DNA from: Streptomyces sp. R21
GTDB taxonomy: Bacteria > Actinomycetota > Actinomycetes > Streptomycetales > Streptomycetaceae
Direction of reading: 5' to 3'
NCBI RefSeq assembly: GCF_041051975.1
Contig: NZ_CP163435.1
Coordinates: 3,906,001-3,970,000, forward strand
Length of the DNA stretch: 64,000 nt
The position numbers were made by a program, and so were the translations under genes. A model generated the notes under the pieces. That model made no database searches. It worked only from the letters and a program-made list of their open reading frames with translations, and had not been told where the DNA came from. The stretch's first letter is position 1; every line of letters starts with the position of its first letter. Of the stretch, positions 15,205 to 22,928 are shown in pieces.

Positions 15205-16641
15205 ATGGCATCCGTATTCGAGTACGCACCGGCGCCCGAGTCCCGCTCCGTCGTCGACATCGCCCCCTCCTACGGGCTGTTCATCGACGGCGAGTTCGTG
15301 GAGGCGGCCGACGGCCGCGTCTTCAAGACGGTCTCCCCCTCCTCCGAGGAGGTCCTCTCCGAGATCGCCCAGGCGGGCGAGGCGGACGTCGACCGCGCGG
15401 TGAAGGCCGCCCGCAGGGCGTTCCAGAAGTGGTCGGCGCTGCCCGGCTCCGAGCGCGCCAAGTACCTCTTCCGTATCGCGCGGATCATCCAGGAGCGCAG
15501 CCGCGAACTGGCCGTCCTGGAGACCCTGGACAACGGCAAGCCCATCAAGGAGACACGCGACGCCGACCTCCCCCTGGTCGCCGCGCACTTCTTCTACTAC
15601 GCGGGCTGGGCCGACAAGCTCGACCACGCCGGGTTCGGCGCGAACCCGCGCCCGCTGGGTGTCGCGGGCCAGGTCATCCCCTGGAACTTCCCGCTGCTGA
15701 TGCTGGCGTGGAAGATCGCCCCCGCGCTGGCCACCGGCAACACGGTGGTCCTGAAGCCCGCCGAGACGACCCCTCTCTCGGCTCTCTTCTTCGCGGACAT
15801 CTGCCGCCAGGCGGGCCTGCCCAAGGGCGTCGTCAACATCCTTCCCGGGTACGGCGACACGGGCGCGGCCCTCGTCGAGCACCCGGACGTGAACAAGGTG
15901 GCCTTCACCGGTTCCACCGCCGTCGGCAAGGCGATCGCCCGCCAGGTCGCGGGCTCGCACAAGAAGGTCACGCTCGAACTGGGCGGCAAGGGCGCGAACA
16001 TCGTCTTCGACGACGCCCCGATCGACCAGGCCGTCGAGGGCATCGTCCAGGGCATCTTCTTCAACCAGGGCCAGGTCTGCTGCGCGGGCTCCCGCCTGCT
16101 GGTCCAGGAGTCGATCCACGACGAGCTCCTCGACAGCCTGAAGCGCCGGCTCTCGACGCTGCGCCTCGGCGACCCGCTCGACAAGAACACGGACATCGGC
16201 GCGATCAACTCGCAGGAGCAGCTGTCCCGCATCACCTCGCTCGTCGAGCAGGGCGAGGCCGAGGGCGCCGAGCGCTGGTCCCCGGAGTGCGAACTCCCGT
16301 CCGCCGGCTACTGGTTCGCCCCGACGCTCTTCACGAACGTCACCCAGGCGCACACCGTCGCCCGCGACGAGATCTTCGGCCCGGTGCTGTCCGTTCTCAC
16401 GTTCCGCACCCCGGACGAGGCGGTCGCCAAGGCCAACAACTCCGCGTACGGCCTCTCGGCGGGCATCTGGACCGAGAAGGGCTCCCGCATCCTCGCCGTC
16501 GCGAACAAGCTCCGCGCGGGCGTCATCTGGTCCAACACGTTCAACAAGTTCGACCCGACCTCGCCGTTCGGCGGGTACAAGGAGTCGGGCTTCGGCCGCG
16601 AGGGCGGTCGCCACGGCCTGGAGGCGTACCTCGATGTCTGA
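15205..16641 (+). CDS. Aldehyde dehydrogenase (catalytic partner of the pair)
   Basis: 478-residue NAD(P)-dependent aldehyde dehydrogenase. PWNFPLLMLAWKIAPALA and the Rossmann FTGSTAVGKAI bind cofactor; the general base Glu is in LELGGKGANIV and the nucleophilic Cys in NQGQVCCAGSR; EIFGPVLSV follows. All catalytic residues are present. Starts five bases after deoC and overlaps the next ALDH-like gene by 8 bases. Its likely role is to oxidise the acetaldehyde that DeoC releases. It is also plausible as the N-terminal half of a split ALDH16 enzyme. Confidence 0.92.
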   Translation: MASVFEYAPAPESRSVVDIAPSYGLFIDGEFVEAADGRVFKTVSPSSEEVLSEIAQAGEADVDRAVKAARRAFQKWSALPGSERAKYLFRIARIIQERSRELAVLETLDNGKPIKETRDADLPLVAAHFFYYAGWADKLDHAGFGANPRPLGVAGQVIPWNFPLLMLAWKIAPALATGNTVVLKPAETTPLSALFFADICRQAGLPKGVVNILPGYGDTGAALVEHPDVNKVAFTGSTAVGKAIARQVAGSHKKVTLELGGKGANIVFDDAPIDQAVEGIVQGIFFNQGQVCCAGSRLLVQESIHDELLDSLKRRLSTLRLGDPLDKNTDIGAINSQEQLSRITSLVEQGEAEGAERWSPECELPSAGYWFAPTLFTNVTQAHTVARDEIFGPVLSVLTFRTPDEAVAKANNSAYGLSAGIWTEKGSRILAVANKLRAGVIWSNTFNKFDPTSPFGGYKESGFGREGGRHGLEAYLDV

Positions 16642-17557
16642 GAAGCCCAAGAACACCGAGAAGTCCGAGCAGCAGCGTCTCGGCGTGTTCAAGACCTACA
16701 AGCTGTACGTCGGCGGGAAGTTCCCGCGTTCGGAGAGCGGCCGGGTGTACGAGGTGACCGACTCCAAGAACAACTGGCTGGCGAACGCGCCCCTTTCGTC
16801 CCGCAAGGACGCCCGTGACGCGGTCGTCGCCGCCCGCAAGGCGTTCGGCGGCTGGTCCGGCGCGACGGCGTACAACCGCGGCCAGATCCTCTACCGCATC
16901 GCCGAGATGCTGGAGGGCCGGAGGGACCAGTTCGTGCGCGAGGTCGCGGACGCCGAGGGCCTGTCGAAGGCGAAGGCGGCCACGGTCGTGGACGCGGCGA
17001 TCGACCGCTGGGTCTGGTACGCGGGCTGGACCGACAAGATCGCCCAGGTGGTGGGCGGCGCGAACCCGGTCGCGGGCCCGTATTTCAACCTCTCCTCCCC
17101 CGAGCCGACGGGTGTCGTCACCGTCCTCGCCCCCCAGGAGTCGTCCTTCCTGGGCCTGGTCTCGGTGATCGCCCCGGTGATCGCGACCGGCAACACGGTG
17201 ATCGTGATCGCGTCCGAGAAGTCCCCGCTCCCCGCCCTGTCCCTGGGCGAGGTGCTCGCCACCTCCGACCTCCCGGGCGGTGTCGTCAACATCCTGTCCG
17301 GCCGTACGGCGGAGATCGCGGCGCCGCTGGCCGCGCACCAGGACGTCAACGCGATCGACCTCGCCGGCGCCGGCACCGACGATGGCCTGGCGAAGGAGCT
17401 GGAGATCGCGGCGGCGGACAACCTGAAGCGCGTTCTTCGTCCACAGCCTGTGGATTATTCGGCGGCTCCGGGCATCGATCGCCTGACGGCCTTCCTGGAG
17501 ACCAAGACGGTCTGGCACCCGACGGGTTCGCTGGGCGCGTCCGGCTCCGCCTACTGA
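16634..17557 (+). CDS. Non-catalytic aldehyde dehydrogenase-like protein (split ALDH16 C-half?)
   Basis: 307-residue protein similar to the N-terminal (cofactor-domain) half of aldehyde dehydrogenases: YKLYVGGKFPRSESGRVYEV, ARKAFGGWSGATAYNRGQILYRIAEMLEGRR, WYAGWTDK, VTVLAPQESSFLGLVSVIAPVIATGNTVI. There is no ELGG base region and no catalytic Cys loop, and it ends before where the catalytic domain would start. It overlaps the active ALDH gene by 8 bases. The order active ALDH then inactive ALDH-like domain, ~785 residues in total, matches the layout of single-chain ALDH16 enzymes. A heteromeric role is inferred. A strong terminator follows. Confidence 0.83.
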   Translation: MSEKPKNTEKSEQQRLGVFKTYKLYVGGKFPRSESGRVYEVTDSKNNWLANAPLSSRKDARDAVVAARKAFGGWSGATAYNRGQILYRIAEMLEGRRDQFVREVADAEGLSKAKAATVVDAAIDRWVWYAGWTDKIAQVVGGANPVAGPYFNLSSPEPTGVVTVLAPQESSFLGLVSVIAPVIATGNTVIVIASEKSPLPALSLGEVLATSDLPGGVVNILSGRTAEIAAPLAAHQDVNAIDLAGAGTDDGLAKELEIAAADNLKRVLRPQPVDYSAAPGIDRLTAFLETKTVWHPTGSLGASGSAY

Positions 17558-17572
17558 GGACCGCCAGGGACC

Positions 17573-17616
17573 AGAGAGCCGCGCCTCCCCTCCGTCCGGG
17601 GGAAGCGCGGCTCTCT
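17573..17616 (+). terminator. Hairpin terminator after the deoC-ALDH operon
   Basis: Perfect 12-bp stem AGAGAGCCGCGC / GCGCGGCTCTCT, starting 16 bases after the stop codon. It can also end the convergent minus-strand gene at 17631. Confidence 0.78.
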
Positions 17617-17630
17617 TCCGCGATCCCGGT

Positions 17631-18032
17631 TCAGCGCAGGCCCTCGACCGCCTGGCCGACCAGGGGGATGCTGCCGATCGACGGCGCCTGCGCCAGCGGC
17701 CCGGTCAGCGCCTGCGAGGTCAGGGGCTTGAAGTCGGCGAGCTGGGTGCCGACTCCGTTGTCGAGCGGGTCGACCCCCGTGCCCGCCAGCGGGTTGGGCT
17801 TGAGACCGGCGACCGGCCCGGTGACGTACCCGACCGTTCCGGTGAGCGCCCCGAGCCCCGCCTGCGGGTCGATGTTGCCGATCGAGGTGGGCCGGGTGCG
17901 CATGGCGTCGACGATCGGGGCGGTGTCCGCCGCGGCCGTGGCCGCACCCGCCCCCAGTGCCGCGCCCGCGGTCGCGAGGGCGACCAGAGCACGCTGGGCG
18001 GTCGGGTGGTGGAGGGGGGCGTGTCGTGCCAT
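17631..18032 (-). CDS. Small secreted protein, unknown function
   Basis: 133 residues. A signal peptide is clear: a basic N terminus (ARHAPLHHPTAQR) leads to a long Ala/Gly/Leu/Val core ending near ATAAADTAP, an expected signal-peptidase site. The mature part (~95 residues) has low complexity, rich in Gly, Pro, Leu and Thr (LGALTG, GPVAGLKPNPLAGTG, LVGQAVEGLR). No known domain. The ATG at 18032 is chosen since AGAAGG is 11 bases upstream; a GTG at 18044 is also open. A second small secreted protein of similar style lies at 24299. Confidence 0.72.
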   Translation of the reverse strand: MARHAPLHHPTAQRALVALATAGAALGAGAATAAADTAPIVDAMRTRPTSIGNIDPQAGLGALTGTVGYVTGPVAGLKPNPLAGTGVDPLDNGVGTQLADFKPLTSQALTGPLAQAPSIGSIPLVGQAVEGLR

Positions 18033-18159
18033 GGCTGCTGCCACCTTCTACTGCTGAGAGTAATCGGGTCGACACGAAGGGTAGTTGAGGTGTGATGTGT
18101 GCTCCAACGTCGACCCGCTGGGTCGGCAGGAGCCGCGCGATGCCTCACACTGGACTCTC

Positions 18160-18789
18160 GTGAGTTCCCATCCCCCGATACCCACCCGAGTCGTTCTGCT
18201 GTCCGGCCCGTCCGGCTCCGGAAAGTCGCTCCTCGCCGCCCGCTCGGGCCTGCCCGTGCTCCGGCTCGACGACTTCTACAAGGAGTGCACGGACCCGACG
18301 CTGCCGCAGGTGGAGGGCAGCTCGGACATCGACTGGGACCACCCGCTGTCGTGGGACGCGGACACCGCGGTCGAGGCGATCACCGAGCTGTGCCGTACGG
18401 GGCATACGACCATTCCCGTGTACGACATCTCGCTGAGCGCCCGCACGGGCACGGAGACGCTGCACATCGAGCGGACGCCGCTGTTCATCGCGGAGGGCAT
18501 CTTCGCCGCCGAGATCGTCGAGCGCTGCCGCGAACTGGGCGTGCTGGCCGACGCGCTGTGCCTGACCCGCGGCCCGGTCACCACGTTCCGCCGGCGCTTC
18601 CTGCGCGACCTCAAGGAGGGCCGCAAGTCGGTGCCGTTCCTGCTCCGCCGCGGCTGGCGCCTGATGCGCACCGAGCGCTCGATCGTGGCCCGCCAGACGG
18701 AACTGGGCGCGCACGCCTGCGACAAGGACGAGGCACTCGGGCGACTGGCGGCGGCTGCCGCCGGTCGCTGCGCGAAGGCGACGGCGTAA
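18160..18789 (+). CDS. Uridine kinase-like P-loop NTPase
   Basis: 209 residues. Walker A GPSGSGKS at residues 16-23, followed by LPVLRLDDFYKE, where the Asp-Asp-Phe-Tyr segment is typical of uridine kinase/phosphoribulokinase-family enzymes. VYDISLSARTGTE and PLFIAEGIFAAEI (Walker B region) are further on, then a lid rich in Arg (FRRRFLRDLKEGR). It may phosphorylate uridine/cytidine, fitting the nucleoside-salvage neighbourhood, but family members with other substrates exist. The GTG at 18160 lacks a ribosome-binding site; CACACT about 8 bases upstream could be a -10, so possibly leaderless. Terminator follows. Confidence 0.82.
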   Translation: MSSHPPIPTRVVLLSGPSGSGKSLLAARSGLPVLRLDDFYKECTDPTLPQVEGSSDIDWDHPLSWDADTAVEAITELCRTGHTTIPVYDISLSARTGTETLHIERTPLFIAEGIFAAEIVERCRELGVLADALCLTRGPVTTFRRRFLRDLKEGRKSVPFLLRRGWRLMRTERSIVARQTELGAHACDKDEALGRLAAAAAGRCAKATA

Positions 18790-18805
18790 CCCCGTACACA
18801 AAAAA

Positions 18806-18842
18806 GCGGGACTGGATGGACCCCCCGGCCCTCCAGTCCCGC
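18806..18842. terminator. Bidirectional hairpin terminator
   Basis: Perfect 11-bp stem GCGGGACTGGA / TCCAGTCCCGC, preceded by AAAAAA and followed by TTTT, so it can work on both strands, ending the kinase gene and the sigQ transcript. Confidence 0.8.
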
Positions 18843-19001
18843 ATTTTCCTGTGCTCCCCCGTGGTTCCCCCTCCGTGGTCCCCCGTGACCCCGTCGGTTC
18901 CCCCCGGTACCGCATCCCCCGTGATGTGCTCTGCCCGCCGCCTCCCCCCGGAGTGACGGACAGCCCCCGTACTACCCCCGTTACTTGCTCCCCCCGCACC
19001 C
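18843..19001 (-). repeat. Tandem G-run repeats (ACGGGGGA-type) in the sigQ 3' untranslated region
   Basis: On the plus strand, ten runs of four to six C lie within about 150 bases, most of them in a TCCCCCGTG context. On the minus strand, which is the sigQ sense strand, these are G runs with short loops, a strong G-quadruplex candidate. The same motif recurs inside the 5' part of sigQ (19538-19603). Confidence 0.7.
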
Positions 19002-19766
19002 TCAGGCGACAAGCTCCCCGAAGGATTCCTCCTCGTCACGGCCGAAGCTGAGGACCTCGTCCTCGCGCAGCCGGCGGAGCGACCGCCAGATGCTGGACTT
19101 CACCGTGCCGACACTGATGTCGAGGATTTCCGCGATCTCCGGGTCGGTGCGGCCCTCGTAGTAACGGAGGACCAGCATCGTGCGCTGGAGTTCGGGCAGC
19201 CGGGCGAGCGCCTGCCACAGCACGGCGCGCAGCTCGGTGCCGCGCATCGCGTCCGTGTCACCGGCGGTCTCCGGCAGTTCCTCGGTCGGGTACTCGTTCA
19301 GCTTGCGGCGGCGCCACGCGCTGATGTGCAGATTGGTCATGGTGCGGCGGAGGTAGCCCCCGACCGCGGCCTTGTCGCTGATCCGGTCCCAGGCCCGGTA
19401 CGTCGAGAACAGCGCGCTCTGCAGCAGGTCCTCGGCCTCGAAGCGATCACCGGTCAGGTGGTAGGCGGTTGCGTACAGGGAGGCACGACGCTCCTCGACG
19501 TAGGCGGTGAACTCCGCCTCCGACGCCGAGCGGCGTTCCCCCGTGACCTCCCCGTACGCGGCTCCCCCGTGAGCTACCGCTCCCCCGTTGGCACTTCCCC
19601 CCGTGAAACCGTCAACCACCGTCATGTACGCGGTGTGCTGACGCCCGGTGCCGCGAGCGCACCCCCGCCCGCTCACGGCACCGGACTTCTCGGTGTTCCG
19701 GGCCACGTCGTGCAGACGCGTGACAACTGCAACTGCGCTAGTGCTGGTGCTGTGCAGCGTGTTCAT
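19002..19766 (-). CDS. sigQ: RNA polymerase ECF sigma factor SigQ
   Basis: SigE-type ECF sigma factor. Region 2 is FTAYVEERRASLYATAYHLTGDRFEAEDLLQ... with the -10-contacting YLRRTMTNLHISAWRR; region 4 is LPELQRTMLVLRYYEGRTDPEIAEILDISVGTVKSSIWRSLRRLRE, a clear helix-turn-helix. The ~85 N-terminal residues before region 2 are poorly conserved and part of them is Gly-rich (GGSANGG...), encoded by G-run repeats. The start at 19766 is uncertain; an ATG at 19625 would remove 47 residues. The gene is divergent from afsQ1/afsQ2, the known arrangement of sigQ in Streptomyces, and an AfsQ1-type site lies between them. Confidence 0.9.
   Translation of the reverse strand: MNTLHSTSTSAVAVVTRLHDVARNTEKSGAVSGRGCARGTGRQHTAYMTVVDGFTGGSANGGAVAHGGAAYGEVTGERRSASEAEFTAYVEERRASLYATAYHLTGDRFEAEDLLQSALFSTYRAWDRISDKAAVGGYLRRTMTNLHISAWRRRKLNEYPTEELPETAGDTDAMRGTELRAVLWQALARLPELQRTMLVLRYYEGRTDPEIAEILDISVGTVKSSIWRSLRRLREDEVLSFGRDEEESFGELVA
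19538..19603 (-). repeat. G-run repeats within the sigQ coding region
   Basis: Five runs of four to six C on the plus strand in TCCCC(C)GT(G/T) contexts within 66 bases, the same heptamer found after the sigQ stop. They encode the Gly/Ala-rich stretch ahead of sigma region 2. Confidence 0.6.
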
Positions 19767-20074
19767 CTCGCGCCCCCCGTCGTGGAGTCCCGGTTTCCTG
19801 TCGTGCTGTCGTGCTGTCCTGCGGTCTCGCCGTCTTGCTCTCTTGCTTGTGTCGAAAAGCTTGCCCGGGGGACTTCATGGCCGTGTCCGCCGACTGTCAC
19901 AGACCTGTCACAGGGGCTAAGGCCAGGCGCGGCACAGGCCGATCACAGAGAAGAGCCGTACGACTACGCAGATGACCCCTCGGTGACCTTGAAGGGCCTC
20001 TCATCTGTGCGGGGAATGGGTGGGAGCGCTCCAACGGTCGAAACACCGCCATGACATGGGCCAGAATGACGTCC
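19767..20074. other. sigQ-afsQ1 divergent intergenic region
   Basis: These 308 bases carry the divergent promoters of sigQ and afsQ1-afsQ2 and an AfsQ1-type box. Its GC content is lower than the flanking genes around 19780-19870. A CAGAAT hexamer seven bases before the afsQ1 GTG could be a -10 for a leaderless transcript. Confidence 0.5.
19896..19911. promoter_or_regulatory. AfsQ1-type binding site GTCAC-N6-GTCAC
   Basis: Two GTCAC direct repeats separated by AGACCT. This matches the published AfsQ1 consensus GTnAC-N6-GTnAC and sits in the sigQ-afsQ1 promoter region, where S. coelicolor AfsQ1 is known to act. The site assignment is by motif and position. Confidence 0.75.
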
Positions 20075-20752
20075 GTGCCTTCCCTGTTGCTGATCGAGGA
20101 CGACGACGCCATCCGTACGGCCCTGGAGCTCTCTTTGACGCGCCAGGGACACCGTGTGGCCACTGCTGCCACCGGCGAGGACGGCCTGAAGCTGCTGCGC
20201 GAGGCGCGGCCGGATCTGATCGTGCTGGACGTGATGCTGCCCGGCATCGACGGATTCGAGGTGTGCCGGCGCATCCGGCGCACCGACCAGCTGCCGATCA
20301 TTCTGCTGACCGCGCGCAGCGACGACATCGACGTGGTGGTCGGACTGGAGTCCGGCGCCGACGACTATGTCGTCAAGCCCGTGCAGGGGCGGGTGCTCGA
20401 CGCCCGGATCCGGGCGGTGCTGCGCCGCGGCGAGCGCGAGGCCAACGACTCGGCGACGTTCGGCTCCCTCGTCATCGACCGTGCCGCGATGACGGTCACC
20501 AAGAACGGCGAGGACCTGCAGCTGACGCCCACCGAGCTGCGGCTGCTCCTCGAGCTGAGCCGCCGGCCCGGACAGGCCCTGTCCCGGCAGCAGTTGCTGC
20601 GGCTGGTCTGGGAGCACGACTACCTCGGCGACTCGCGCCTGGTCGATGCCTGTGTGCAGCGGCTGCGCGCGAAGGTCGAGGACGTGCCCTCCTCTCCCAC
20701 TCTGATCCGCACTGTGCGTGGAGTCGGCTACCGGCTGGACAATCCTCAGTGA
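20075..20752 (+). CDS. afsQ1: Two-component response regulator AfsQ1
   Basis: 225-residue OmpR/PhoB-type regulator. The receiver domain begins PSLLLIEDDDAIR; the phosphoacceptor is Asp52 in LIVLDVMLPGIDG, with Thr in LLTAR and Lys in YVVKPV. The C-terminal winged helix ends with TLIRTVRGVGYRLD. AfsQ1 with AfsQ2 is known to link nutrient state, notably glutamate/nitrogen, to antibiotic production and development. The GTG at 20075 gives the 225-residue form and puts the phosphoacceptor at Asp52; no ribosome-binding site precedes it, so a leaderless message is likely. Its stop overlaps the afsQ2 start (GTGA). Confidence 0.95.
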   Translation: MPSLLLIEDDDAIRTALELSLTRQGHRVATAATGEDGLKLLREARPDLIVLDVMLPGIDGFEVCRRIRRTDQLPIILLTARSDDIDVVVGLESGADDYVVKPVQGRVLDARIRAVLRRGEREANDSATFGSLVIDRAAMTVTKNGEDLQLTPTELRLLLELSRRPGQALSRQQLLRLVWEHDYLGDSRLVDACVQRLRAKVEDVPSSPTLIRTVRGVGYRLDNPQ

Positions 20753-22317
20753 CCAAACCGCAGGACAAGCTCCGCGGCTGGGCCGCGGCGCGCAAGGCAA
20801 TACTTTCGGGTCTGCGCTTCACCAGCCTGCGGCTGCGCCTGGTCGTGGTGTTCGGTCTGGTGGCGCTCACCGCCGCCGTGTCGGCGTCGGGCATCGCGTA
20901 CTGGCTCAATCGCGAGGCCGTGCTCACCCGTGCCCAGGACGCCGTGCTGCGCGACTTCCAGCAGGAGATGCGCAACCACGCGAGCATGCTGCCCGAGCGC
21001 CCGGCGCAGGACGAACTGCGGCGCACGGCCGGGCAGATGGCCAACAGCAGCCAGCGCTTCAGCGTGCTCCTGGTGGCGAAGGACGCGAACGGCAGGCAGA
21101 TCTCCGGGAACTCCGCCCTGGACACCTTCACGCTGGAGGACGTCCCCGACTCCCTCCAGAAGGCGGTGAACGAGGAGCAGGAGCTGTCCTCGAACAACAA
21201 GTACCAGTACCACCTGTACTGGCAGCGGATCACCGACGACGGCAAGCCGTACCTGGTGGGCGGCGCGAAGGTCATCGGCGGTACGACGACGGGCTACATG
21301 CTCAAGTCCCTCGAGCCGGAGGCGAAGGACCTCAACTCCCTTGCCTGGTCGCTGGGTATCGCGACGGGTCTGGCGCTGATCGGCTCGGCGCTGCTCGCGC
21401 AGGCCGCCGCGACCACGGTCCTCAAGCCGGTGCACCGCCTGGGCACCGCGGCCCGCCGCCTCGGCGAGGGCAAGCTCGACACCCGGCTGCGCGTGTCGGG
21501 CACGGACGAACTCGCGGACCTCTCCCGTACGTTCAACCACACGGCGGAGGCCCTCGAAAAACGCGTGGCCGACATGAGCGCCCGCGACGAGGCGTCCCGC
21601 CGCTTCGTGGCGGACATGTCCCACGAACTCCGTACGCCGCTCACCGCGATCACCGCCGTGACGGAGATCCTCGAAGAGGAGCTGGACGCGGAGACGGGCA
21701 GCGTGGACCCGATGATCGAACCGGCCGTACGGCTGGTCGTCAGCGAGACGCGCCGCCTCAACGACCTCGTCGAGAACCTGATGGAGGTCACCCGCTTCGA
21801 CGCGGGCACCGCCCGACTGGTCCTCGACGACGTGGACATCGCCGACCAGATCACCTCGTGCATCGACGCGCGCGCCTGGCTGGACGCGGTGGAACTGAAC
21901 GCCGAGCGCGGCCGGATGGCCCGCCTGGACCCGCGCCGCCTCGACGTCATCCTGGCGAACCTGATCGGCAACGCGCTCAAGCACGGCGGTTCGCCGGTCC
22001 GGGTGACCGTCCGCGAAGAGGGCGACGACCTGCTGATCGAGGTCCAGGACCACGGGCCCGGCATCCCCGAGGACGTCCTCCCGCACGTCTTCGACCGCTT
22101 CTACAAGGCGAGCGCGAGCCGTCCCCGCTCCGAGGGCAGCGGCCTCGGCCTCTCCATCGCGCTGGAGAACGCGCACATCCACGGCGGCGAGATCACGGCG
22201 GCCAACTCCGCCAAGGGCGGTGCCGTCTTCACGCTCCGGCTCCCGCAGGACGCGTCGGAGATCCTCGCCGACGAAGAGCAGAACGGCGCCAACGGCACGG
22301 AGGGCAACGCCAGATGA
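20749..22317 (+). CDS. afsQ2: Sensor histidine kinase AfsQ2
   Basis: 522-residue membrane sensor kinase. It has a short cytoplasmic N terminus, TM1 (LRLVVVFGLVALTAAVSASGIAYWL), a ~130-residue extracellular sensor region, TM2 (LAWSLGIATGLALIGSALLAQAAATT), a HAMP domain, H-box FVADMSHELRTPLTAI, N-box NLIGNALKHGG, and G-boxes DHGPGIPEDVLPHVFDRFYK and SGLGLSIALENAHIHGG. The GTG start overlaps the afsQ1 stop. The stop overlaps the following lipoprotein start (ATGA), so all three are translationally coupled. Confidence 0.95.
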   Translation: MTKPQDKLRGWAAARKAILSGLRFTSLRLRLVVVFGLVALTAAVSASGIAYWLNREAVLTRAQDAVLRDFQQEMRNHASMLPERPAQDELRRTAGQMANSSQRFSVLLVAKDANGRQISGNSALDTFTLEDVPDSLQKAVNEEQELSSNNKYQYHLYWQRITDDGKPYLVGGAKVIGGTTTGYMLKSLEPEAKDLNSLAWSLGIATGLALIGSALLAQAAATTVLKPVHRLGTAARRLGEGKLDTRLRVSGTDELADLSRTFNHTAEALEKRVADMSARDEASRRFVADMSHELRTPLTAITAVTEILEEELDAETGSVDPMIEPAVRLVVSETRRLNDLVENLMEVTRFDAGTARLVLDDVDIADQITSCIDARAWLDAVELNAERGRMARLDPRRLDVILANLIGNALKHGGSPVRVTVREEGDDLLIEVQDHGPGIPEDVLPHVFDRFYKASASRPRSEGSGLGLSIALENAHIHGGEITAANSAKGGAVFTLRLPQDASEILADEEQNGANGTEGNAR

Positions 22318-22928
22318 CCGTACGACGAGGCGTCCTCCTCGGGCTGGCCCTCCCCGTCCTGGCCGCCGTCCTCACCGGCTGCGGGATCCGGGCGACGCAG
22401 GTGCCCACGGACTTCGGTCCCGCGCCCTCGCTGGTGCCCTGCGCCCTGTCCGGCGCGGACATCACCACACAGAGCTCCCGGGGCGTCCCGGTCCAGGTCT
22501 TCCTGCTCTGCTCCTCGACGCTGGTGACCGTCGACCGGTCGGTGCGGATTCCGGACGGTACGGCGGAGGCGGAGCGGCGTGTCCTCGTCGCGCAGGGGCT
22601 GCTCGACGAGCTGGCCGAGACGCCGTCCGCGGTCGAGCAGCAGGCCGGGTACACCACCGCCGTGCGGGGCGGGATGACCGTGAGCGGGCCGCGGGGCAAG
22701 GACCCCGACGACACGCTCCGCCTGAGCACGCCGCCGCAGGATCTGACGCCCTCCGCTCTCGCGCAGATCGTCTGCACCTTCTCCGACTCCGCCGCCGCGC
22801 AGGACGACGGGTCGGTTCTCCTCGGCGGCCCCGACACCGTCCGCCTCCGCCGCTACGAATGCACCCCCGAGGTCCGCGCCTCCCCCGCCGCCACCACCCC
22901 ACCCTCCACCGAGGCCAACGGCACCTGA
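22314..22928 (+). CDS. AfsQ-associated lipoprotein
   Basis: 204 residues. An N-terminal lipoprotein signal (VRRGVLLGLALPVLAAVLTGC) has lipobox Leu-Thr-Gly-Cys. The mature part has a GerM-like pattern (VPVQVFLLCSSTLVTVDRSVRIPDG, then ...VLVAQGLLDELAETPS). The ATGA overlap with afsQ2 shows coupling, and its role is probably to modulate AfsQ2 sensing outside the membrane, comparable to CseA in the cse system. That role is inferred. Confidence 0.85.
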   Translation: MTVRRGVLLGLALPVLAAVLTGCGIRATQVPTDFGPAPSLVPCALSGADITTQSSRGVPVQVFLLCSSTLVTVDRSVRIPDGTAEAERRVLVAQGLLDELAETPSAVEQQAGYTTAVRGGMTVSGPRGKDPDDTLRLSTPPQDLTPSALAQIVCTFSDSAAAQDDGSVLLGGPDTVRLRRYECTPEVRASPAATTPPSTEANGT

